Positions 56,105-64,000 of a DNA stretch of 64,000 bases are shown here, piece by piece. Position 1 is the stretch's first letter, and each line of letters begins with the position of its first letter. Below the pieces are notes generated by a model. It was not told the origin of the DNA. It searched no databases and was given only the letters and a program-made list of their open reading frames with translations. Position numbers and translations under genes: made by a program. Source of the DNA: Chaetoderma sp. LZ-2023a (Eukaryota; Mollusca; Caudofoveata; Chaetodermatida; Chaetodermatidae); assembly GCA_034401795.1 (NCBI GenBank), contig CM067374.1, positions 136,614,508 through 136,678,507 of the forward strand. Direction: 5' to 3'.

Positions 56105-59100
56105 GTGAAATTGTCAGATAAGACAAAATGTTCATCTTCAAAATGTGATCGTCATCACTCAATTGATTTCGCCGGGCATGTCTGTACGAAGTGTACATCC
56201 TGTACACCCAATTCTATGTGTGGAATTTGTAAAGGGTGGCTGGTTTCGGTATCGAAAACATTTTTTAAGATTTGTCTGTTAAACAATCGCTGCCCTCTGG
56301 TCGTCCTTCCCCTTCCTCCGTTGCTAGCAAGGCAAAGGCTGTCTCCTTTGCTCAATCTTCTGTTCCTTTATCGGTAGCAACGGAGGGGGGAAACTTGTCG
56401 GGAAATTCTGATGCCATGATGGCGCTTTTTGCGAGGTTCGAATCTTTTGCCTCGGTGCGGACTAAATCTCTCGACGAGCGGATATCTTCTGCTATTAAGG
56501 AAGCCAAGGATAAAGACGTTTCTTCAAGTTTGGAGGATAGCCCGAAGGCTAGCGGGCGTTCCCGCAAATGGGGGAAGCTGATCCCTCTAACCTCTAGGCA
56601 GGTTTTAGCTTCACCAAAGCAGAAGTCAAGAGCATCCAAGCTCTTGAAGGTGTGCTCGAGCAGTGCACCGGATAAAATCCACATAAGACTTGAGGGTGAT
56701 GGGCATAACCCTCAAGCAGTGGTGGCGTCGGCTGAAGCCGATGTCCATAAGGCCAGACCTTATGCTAATGCGAGTTTTACGGTGGTTCCAGTCGTTAAAG
56801 TTGTGTCTAGATCGCCCGTTTCTAAGAGTTCGATCCCTAGTCTTGCTAGTTCCGTTGTGGTGGACTCGGGTTTACTTCCGTTTTCCGCATCTCAGTCTTT
56901 TTCCATCCGAACTTCCGGTCTAGCAAGACATCCGGGTCTTCAAGATCTGGTTCCTTCTGTGGCTTCCGTTTCCGGTAGGACTTCCGGTTTAGTTGGTAAT
57001 CCAGGTCGGCAAGATCCGGTGTCCACTTCCGGTCTGTCTTCCGTTTATGTAGGACATCCGGGTCCTAGAGATCTGGTACCTACTTCCGTTTCCGGTTCTA
57101 TTAGCGCTTCTGGCCATTCCGGATATCCGGAGTCTGAGGACTTTTATTTTTCGAATTCCGGTAGAGGCGTTTCCGTTTCCGGTTTGGACTCTAGTCAGTA
57201 CACTTCCACTTCCGGTATTAGAGGTGTACTTCCGGGTCGTCCCGATCTGGATAGACTTCCGATTTCGGTTTCCGGTTGGGAGGCAGCTTCCGGTTTAGCG
57301 AGAGAACAAAATTCTAGGTTTTTGGATGATAGGAGCTTTGTACCAGAAATTTCTCAAAGGTTTTCTCAGGATTCTGTAGCTTCTAACTTTGAATCTTTCC
57401 TTCCTTCCAAGGTCATTGATGTTGATTTATCTTCTCATTCTTCTCCTTCCTTTCGTGATGCTGTTGTTAATCCAGTTTTCTCTAGGTCTTCTTCCTTTGC
57501 CTCTTCTCTATCGTCGAAAGACGTCTCATGTTTCTAACTCTTCTCCTCTTTTTAAATCTTCCCTTCCTCCTCCTCCGGGTTTTTCTCATTTTTCTCGTCT
57601 GCCTTCTGCTCTTCATTCTTCTTCTTCCTCTCATGATCAGTTGGATCATTCTTTTGCTTCTTCTCAATCAGCTTCTTCTCCTCCTTCCTCAGTTGCTTCT
57701 CCATCTTTTGATCATCTTGATCCGATTGTTTCTGTGGTTCTGTCTCCTGAGCTGGAATTTCAAATTGTCGATTCAGCGTTAGATTTTTCTTTGTTTTCCG
57801 TGGTTAGAGATTCTTCATTAGATCGTTCTTTTGTTTCTGCTCGTTTATCTATTGTTTCGAGATTTTCGGCTAGTTCCTTGGTTCTTCCTTCTTCATCTGC
57901 TAGTCAGGATCTGGGTAGAGATTCTTTTTCCTCCTCTCATGTTTCCTCCTTTCATGATTCGGTCAGTAGACCTTCCTCTCCTGTTTTTTCTAGGGCAGGT
58001 GATTCTTTAGTATCAGGAGACTCCCCAATTCTTATTTCCTCATCTTCTCCTCCTCCTCTTCCTTCTTCTCTTCCTTCTGCTCCTAAGTCAGTCAGGGCCA
58101 GGGATCTGAAGTGGTTTTGCCCAGTTAGAGCCTCTTCGGAAGACTGGTCCATGGCTCACCGATGGATTGCTTCTCTTTCTCTTCCTCTTAAGGAGGAATT
58201 CGCTTTGGATCCTCCTTTTTTCAGATCCGCTCTTTCTACTGCTGATCCTTCTTCATCTTCTCCTTAAGTTCTTCCTATTGACAATTTAGTGGTCGACATG
58301 CTAGATTTCTTCGTTAATAACATGTTTAACTCTGAATTTTCTCTTGTTTCCAAGTATGACTCGCCTGTTCAAATTCCTAAGGAGGACTTTTTGAAGGTTG
58401 CTTCTACTCAGTCTCTTTCTGGTCCTGCTTGGGAGGTTCTTTCGTCTCAGTTGAAGGATACTTCTAAGTCTGATTTTTCTACTTATCTGTTTAAATGGGA
58501 GTCTGTTTGTAGGTCTCAGATTAAGTCTTCTAATTATCTTGCTCTGCTGTCTGAGGCCGTTCTCAGGGGTGAACAAATTCCCTTGGCTGTTTTTCGTTCT
58601 TTGGCTGATTTGTCCCGTGGTTCACTTAACTCGGTTTGTAAGTCTTTGGGGTTTATTACTTCCAAACGCCGGTCTAGGAAACTTTCTGAGGTTAGGATTT
58701 CTGATGCGTTGAAACAGAATCTTGTGGTTGCGTCCCCTTTCGGTACTGATCTTTTTGGAGAGTCAGCTCCTAATTTAATTAGGGCGGAATCTGAGCGCTT
58801 GAAGGCCTCTAGGGAGCTTCAAGCTCAGATTTCATTTTCCAAATCTTCCTTGAAAAGAGATGTCTCTTCTGTTAGAAGCCCTAATTTGTCCCCTAGAAGA
58901 AAGAGTCTCAAACCTGATCAGTTTGGAGCTTATCCTTCTAGGGTTTTTCATAACTCTAATTTGTCTTCGTCTGATCGTCTGGATCGATCTTTGGAGGAGG
59001 ATCGGTTCGATTCCATTTCCTCCCATCGGTCGAGGTCTGTAGGGAGGCAGTCTCCTTCGTCTTGGGCGAGGGGGGTTCAGACCCCTTCTCGCCGTGCTTC

Positions 59101-59128
59101 CAGATCCAGAGGATGGTTTTCTTTTTAG
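56105..59128 (+). pseudogene. DIRS element 2 gag-like protein, serine-rich
   Basis: The N-terminus holds a Cys/His motif CDRHHSIDFAGHVCTKC...CGICKGW (C-x2-H, then H-x-C-x2-C-x2-C-x6-C-x2-C-x2-W). A frameshift near 56260 leads into a 421-codon frame with ARFESFASVRTKSLDERISS and a Ser/Gly-rich stretch built on repeated TTCCGGT (about 56900-57310). A second shift near 57520 enters another Ser/Pro-rich frame, which meets a single in-frame TAA at 58265-58267. The same frame then continues to 59128 (DMLDFFVNNMFNSEFSLVS, SGPAWEVLSSQLKDTS, and a basic RS-rich tail). About 1000 codons in all. Position before pol, zinc-finger-like N-terminus and basic C-terminus suggest gag. Confidence 0.65.
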
Positions 59129-59299
59129 AGGGTATCAAGGGAAGAGAGTTTGAAGGTTTGGACAATTCCCGGGTAGGTCCAATTTTCTCTCTTTCTCCCA
59201 GTCCTCCCCTTATTCCTCTCCCTTTGGAGCAAGCAGTCCAGTGCTGTTTTCCCAACGTGCCAGTAGGAGGGCACCTTTCTCTGTTTTGGGAGAAATGGC
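59129..59299 (+). pseudogene. Start of DIRS element 2 pol, cut off
   Basis: The frame overlapping the end of gag reads PLEQAVQCCFPNVPVGGHLS then LFWEKW, matching the VGGRLxxFxxxW block that opens RT in elements 1 and 3. The protein breaks at the ITR of element 3. Confidence 0.6.
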
Positions 59300-59853
59300 A
59301 TTCTCCTTCGATCAATACTCACCATTCTGTTACTTTCTGATACACAGCTGGCCTTGACAGCTGGCTCTAGGACTATAGACTTAGAAAGCTTTACCGACTC
59401 CTTGGAACCGGGTACTCGGCTCCCAACCGCCGAGTACCCGTCTACCATAGAGCTCATTCTTGTTTGCATAGCAACAAGAGCTGTCCACGTTTTTTTGCAG
59501 TGAAAGATTTAAAGTTTTTGTGAAAGGAAATCTAAGTCTTATCTGTGAATTGATAGTTGTGCGTTCTTGAAAGGATCTAACTGGATAAAATAGAGAATAC
59601 CGCCAATGAAGACCAGGTTGTATAATTCCTTATTATCCATAGTTAAAAGACTTAGGTCTCTAAATTTCGTTGTGTCGCATGTTCCAATTTCTGACCCCGT
59701 AGAATCTGGGACGTGTGCTAACAACGAGATATGCCAGACGATTGCCTTTAAACCCCAACAGGCGATCGGCAGATATGAAAATAGGTGTTTGCTACGGTAT
59801 TTCTAACACGAATATCAGCTGACGTCGTTCTCCGTAGGGTCCGAGCGGGTGAC

Positions 59854-59861
59854 GTCACACC
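59854..59861. other. Empty hAT target site in DIRS element 3
   Basis: GACGTCACACCCGTGATGCTCGG is continuous here. In element 1 the same sequence is split after GTCACACC by the hAT. Confidence 0.9.
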
Positions 59862-60377
59862 CGTGATGCTCGGATGTTTATGTGAAGAAAATTTTTCATT
59901 AATTCGCGCATCTTGTTCTTGGTGCTGCGTACTAAAAATGGTACCAGAAAACTTTGGAATGGTCAAGTTTACGTGTGCTCACGATCGGTTTGCAATGATC
60001 GGGGGTGTCAAAATTCTTGAGAGATGCATGGTCTGCGGTTTTACTGTGTGCTACAGCAGTTTGTTTACATTTTGTTGTTTCTTCACATATCGTGTCGGCT
60101 CTCGTTGGGAGTATAATTTATATTGATTGGTAAATATACCCCGAATGCTATGCGATATGATTCCTGGAGCCGTGATACATCCTGGAGGATCAATTATGGG
60201 TGTATTTATGCCCGCTTCGTTCTTGTCGTCATAATCAATGTGATCTTTGCTGTAACGTTGCGGGGTGGGGTGCGGGAGGGTACATTTAATTTATGGTCAA
60301 TTTATTTGAAAATTAATTGTCTGCCTTCCATCCGTGTCTCGTTCCGCTTGCTTATTGTAGGTTTGTGCTTATTTTAT

Positions 60378-62486
60378 AGGCCAAGCCAGCCCCGCCATCA
60401 TGTGACGAGTGCCATAAGTTTGTACACGTCGTGTTTAAGGACCATGTCTGTTTTAGGTGTACGCCCTGTTACCTTGATCGTAGATGTAATGTGTGCGCAG
60501 TGTGGTCCGTCGATATGATGGTAAAGTTCCTTGGCCAGAAGGATTTGGCTGGTTCTGACGCGGGGTCAGGCGGTCCAAGGTTAAATCGTGGTTCGGCCGG
60601 TGGGGGCGCTCCACATCCCCAGCTGGAGGTGGCGGAGATGGTACCGCCGGCGTGGTTCGGTCCGGCTATGCAGGGTTTTCTGCATAGCGTTCTGCCCACG
60701 CTGGTGTCGTCACTGCTACCGGGAGGTTGGGGGGCAGTTTCTCTCCATGCCTGGTACGGACCCTGTCCTTGGACAGGGTTCTGGACTGGTTACCGAGGGG
60801 GCCGTCTCGTACGGCCCCCTGGCAGTCCCGTCTGGCTCCGGCCTGGCGGGTTCTGTCTCTCTGCGGCCACCTCCGGGTGGTCCAGTAGCGGTGGCCAGTC
60901 TGTCAGGTGTGGGAGCTGTCCGCCAGGACGGCTCCGCGGTTTCCTCATCTGGTGACGACTCTTCGGAGTCTGAAGACGAGGGGGCCGAGGAGTTATTGCT
61001 GCGGCCTGTGATGCCACGGGTGGAGCATATGGAGGTCGATTCCGTCCTGGACGGAACAGCCCTCCATCTGTCTGGCTTGGCGCAAGCCAGGGCAGCGGCT
61101 CCGCCTGTGGTTGAGGCCAGTCTGGTACCGGGCACCGGTTCCGTGTCGGTTGGTTTGACACCAGCTGGCACGGTGACCGGTGTGCCGGGCCGGGCGTGGT
61201 ACTCACCTATCTCGCCCGGTCCGGCGGTCGGACATGGGGTGCCGTTGGCGCCCGTGTTTGGCCACGGTTCCGCATCCGCTACGTGCGGACCTATCCCATG
61301 GACTGGTATGGTTCATGGGGTGGCGGCGGAACCGGGTGGTACCAGAGTGCCTGGTGTGTCAGCTGCGGCTCCTTGCCGGGAGGCCGTGGCTGGCAGGCCC
61401 GTGAGCGCATCAACGGGTGACGTGTTTGCGGGTGTTTCCTCCTCGGAAATAGACTGGTCCGAGGCTCTGCCTTGGCTAGCCAGGGTGGACCCGTCTGTGG
61501 TTTCGGCCATGGCCGAGGAGGATGTGCCCCGTCCGTCGGTTGCATCGATTCGGACGGGGATCTTGCCCGCGGCCCTGATCCAGTCAGTGGGGCTGGATCC
61601 ACGGTTCCTAGAGTTGTTGAATGCTATTTATAGCAAGCAACTTGCGACCAAGGGCCGGCTCCCTGTGGCCTCCAGGGAGGTGCGGGCAAGGTGTCGTATT
61701 CCGCGGGGGGAATACGACAGATATGGTGTAGTGCCATCGGTCACTGAGGATGACCGATGGGTCCTGGGGGTTCAGAGTGCTGGAGCGGGTGGCCCGGTCC
61801 GGCACTTGTGGACAGGTCCCAGGTACACCAAGAGGAAGTCCTGTCCCTATGCGACGAGGGTGTGAGGGCAGCTATGAGTGCTGTCAACCACTCTTATCGT
61901 CTCCTTCAGTCAGTGTGGGCTGAAGCAGGGGCAGGCCACCCTGTGCCACCTGTGGCGCTTTCGTGCGTGAATGACAGCTTGGTGCTGTCTATGGACGCAC
62001 TGGCAAGGGTGCAGGCGCATGTGACCAAATCCAGGAGGCAAATGGTTATTGACCATATGCGTCCGGCTACGGCAGTCAGGGAGCGTCTTCTTGGGACGCC
62101 CCTGACAGGGCCTAGCATCTTCGGTGGCCAAGCGCGGGCCATCCTAGAGGATATGGCCAGCATCGCGCAGAATCGGTTGGCGGTCAACCTACAGCTGGAG
62201 CTAGTGCGGCAAGCGCACGCACTAGGGGCTGTGGGGAAACCGCTAGCTGGACAACCTCCAAAGAAGTAGAAGAAGCATAAGGGCAAGGCGAAAGCTAAGC
62301 CTGCTGCGACTTCTGCTTCAGCTGGATTTTCTCAGCCGCCGTCGGCTAAGAAAGCCAGGAAGGTTGTAGAGGCTCCTACCCTCCCCAAGGTTGCTCCTGA
62401 CCACCCTAGAGGCGGGAAGGGGAAGGGTAAGGGTAAGTCCTCCAAGGGCGGACAGAAGGGAGCGGATCGTACCTGGGGGTACGAGA
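60378..62486 (+). pseudogene. DIRS element 3 gag-like protein
   Basis: The first coding block after a TTATTTTATAG acceptor-like sequence is CDECHKFVHVVFKDHVC, then RCTPCYLDRRCNVCAVW, the same Cys/His motif as in element 2. A frameshift near 60725 leads to an acidic stretch (SSSGDDSSESEDEGAEE) in a frame open to 61865. A further shift near 61760 enters the frame with EEVLSLCDEGVRAAMSAVNH, and MDALARVQAHVTKSRRQMVI. A TAG at 62267-62269 replaces a CAG found in element 1. The lysine-rich tail follows. High GC content contrasts with the AT-rich surroundings. Confidence 0.7.
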
Positions 62487-62639
62487 GCTCCCTTCATATC
62501 CGCCTGGACCGCACCTGTGCGACAGGAACAGCGGTGCCAGTTATACCCGCCGTGCCGAGACCGAAATGGTTCTCTCTCTCTCGTTAAGAGAGGGGGGGGG
62601 GGTAGCGGACCGTGAGCCGAACAACCCCGTTAGACGTCG

Positions 62640-63424
62640 AGGCATCTATGGTGGGTGGAAGGCTCATGCGTTTCATCGAGGCCTGGCAGTCTGGTCCTGG
62701 GATGGTTACCCCAGGGTTACATGCCGGAGTGGTGGGACTTTCCGCCGCAAAATCTGTCTTTGGCACCTGTCTGGACACCCGTACCAAGGGAGCCAGACAA
62801 GTTAGAAGCCGTGCAAAAGGAAGTGAAGGGAGCAATAAAACCGGCGAGCCGGAACACTCCAGGCTTCTATTCAAACATGTTCCTTGTCCCCAAGAGGACG
62901 GGGGGATGGAGACCCATACTCAATCTCAGGCCATTATATTGGTTTATCCATACGGCTCGGTTCCAGATGGAAACGCCGAGATCGGTAATGGCAGGATTGA
63001 GGAAGGGAATGTGGTGTGTGTCGATCGATCTGAAAGATGCATATTTCCACATTCCAATTAACCGCAGTTGGCACAGGTTTCTGAGATTTGCGTTTCAGAA
63101 TCAAGTATGGGAGGTTACTGTTCTCCCGTTTGGCCTGTCGACAGCTCCGAGGGTTTTCACAAGAGTGGTCCTTGCGGTGACAGCGTTTCTCAGAAAAGAG
63201 AACGTGGCGCTACACACCTACATAGACGACTGGCTGCTCAAGGCAGACTCGGCAGCCAGGTTGAACGTGGATACTGCTCTGACTCTGAAGTTACTTTCAG
63301 ATCTAGGCTGGATAGTCAACAAGGAGAAATCCGAGTTGACACCCACTCAACATTTCGTTTATTTGGGGATGCGATTCGATCTCGAGGAGGGCAGGGTTTA
63401 CCCGTCAGAGCCCAGAGTGGTGTC
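62640..63424 (+). pseudogene. DIRS element 3 RT
   Basis: VGGRLMRFIEAW (in the frame of 62612-63061) and PEWWDFPPQ open the domain. RT blocks in the frame of 62655 are intact: KGAIKPASRNTPGFYSNMF, GGWRPILNLRPLYWF, VSIDLKDAYFHIPINRS (catalytic Asp present, unlike element 1), VLPFGLSTAPRVFTRVV and TYIDDWLLKAD (catalytic YIDD). A 2-nt deletion near 63425 relative to element 1 ends this frame's sense; RNase H continues in the next frame. A run of G near 62588-62600 accompanies a frame change upstream. Confidence 0.85.
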
Positions 63425-63960
63425 TGTTAGCTATCCTCGAGAGTTTTCGAGTGGGAAACCACATTCAGGTGAGGCGGTTTCTTCAGATACTGGGAATGAT
63501 CGTCTCCATGGAGCAGGTGATCCCGTTCGCTGCTCTAATGAGAAGACCTATCCAGTTGTATCTGATGTCTCTGTGGAAACAGAGAACAGAACCCCTGTCA
63601 AAACTGGTGCCAGTTTTGGAGCCGATAATATCGCATCTGCTATGGTGGAAACAGCGTCAGAATCTCCTAGTAGGGGTTTCGCTGCACCTACCTCGCCCCC
63701 AGCTGTCCGTGTACACGGATGCGTCGCTGGAAGGGTGGGGTGCCTGCCTGGGAGAACACCAGGTCCTGGAGAGTCAGCTGCATATCAATCTGTTGGAAAT
63801 GATGGCAGTGGAACTGGCGTTGGAAGAGTTTCTTCCGATGATCAGGGGCAAGGTGATATTGATACGGTCGGACAATTCGACGGTAGTATCATACATAAAT
63901 CGCCAAGGCGGGACCAGGTCACCCACCCACACTTTGTATCAAAGTGTGGCACTTGATTAA
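63425..63960 (+). pseudogene. DIRS element 3 RT thumb and RNase H
   Basis: After the frame change the protein reads HIQVRRFLQILGMIVSMEQV and LMRRPIQLYLMSLW, then RNase H: LSVYTDASLEGWGACLGEHQ (first Asp), LLEMMAVELALEEF (Glu), ILIRSDNSTVVSYINRQGG (second Asp). It ends at a TAA at 63958-63960, where a 4-nt CCCA gain near 63926 (ACCCACCCACAC against ACCCACAC in element 1) changes frame. The catalytic residues that can be placed are all present. Confidence 0.8.
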
Positions 63961-64000
63961 ATGGTGCAGGAATTACTCGGTTGTTTTGAAAGCAGCTCAC

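Larger units (their letters stand above)
55265..59299 (+). mobile_element. DIRS-like element 2 (different family), 3'-truncated
   Basis: It starts with an ITR-like end (TTTCTCCGAGATCTAACAAT, ACTCACCATTCTGTTAC), then has a leader of about 0.8 kb, a long gag (56105-59128) and the first block of DIRS pol (PVGGHLSLFWEKW). At about 59300 it is replaced by the left ITR of element 3, so element 3 inserted into it or recombined with it and RT, RNase H and YR are not visible. Gag is unrelated in bulk sequence to that of element 3 but shares its N-terminal Cys/His motif. Confidence 0.7.
59300..64000 (+). mobile_element. DIRS-like element 3, runs off the window
   Basis: The left ITR (ATTCTCCTTCGATCAATACTCACC, about 59300-59345) and leader match element 1, and it retains a longer gag and an RT/RNase H frame. 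The hAT target site GTCACACC occurs here once and uninterrupted (59854-59861). The YR gene and right ITR would lie beyond 64000. Gag has frameshifts and one nonsense codon; RT/RNase H has one small deletion. Confidence 0.85.

Noticed and set aside
57482-57782. Arg-rich minus-strand and Leu-rich plus-strand ORFs opposite the serine-rich gag
   Set aside because: Shadow frames of the TCT-rich gag of DIRS element 2.
60716-61206. Minus-strand Pro/Ser/Thr-rich ORFs in the GC-rich block
   Set aside because: Shadows of the DIRS element 3 gag; no domain, and the plus-strand frame explains the block.

Overview
The window is animal (eukaryotic) genomic DNA. It is made almost entirely of transposable elements and their debris, and I recognise no host gene. 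The evidence is CR1/L2-type LINEs, a Gypsy LTR element, DIRS-type tyrosine-recombinase retrotransposons, a BED-finger hAT transposase with a GT-AG intron, long microsatellites and AT-rich spacers. This mix fits an invertebrate metazoan, probably marine, but the sequence alone does not fix the phylum.

Layout: about 0.4-6.36 kb is a minus-strand Gypsy relic. It keeps gag, the RNase H region, integrase, a tRNA primer-binding site and a probable 5' LTR, but the protease/RT core is missing. 6.4-14 kb is spacer with two long (TA)n tracts, LINE fragments, hairpin repeats and a promoter-like patch near 12.4 kb. 14.2-19.1 kb holds three broken LINEs; one is interrupted by a SINE-like insert with an 11-bp target duplication. 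19.5-33.56 kb is one plus-strand CR1 element. A 1.6-kb solo LTR splits its ORF, and a 9.4-kb minus-strand LINE (ORF1, and ORF2 with PHD, endonuclease and RT domains) sits in its 3' UTR. The ORF1-ORF2 spacer of that LINE has been duplicated as a unit of about 2 kb. 33.6-39.6 kb is spacer with a LINE ORF1 fragment and a truncated LINE 3' end.

39.6-64 kb is a cluster of three DIRS-like elements. Element 1 (39607-55248) is split by a 10.5-kb hAT transposon (40170-50648) with matching TIRs and an exact 8-bp duplication, GTCACACC. Element 3 (from about 59300, running off the window) carries the matching empty site at 59854-59861. Element 2 (55.27-59.3 kb) is a different DIRS family with a long serine-rich gag, cut off at the start of pol by element 3.

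The hAT transposase (minus strand, two exons) looks intact except for one in-frame TAG. All retroelement ORFs seen carry frameshifts, stops or deletions. At least three families of short palindromic, hairpin-forming repeats are scattered through the spacers, and many copies lie inside the hAT element.
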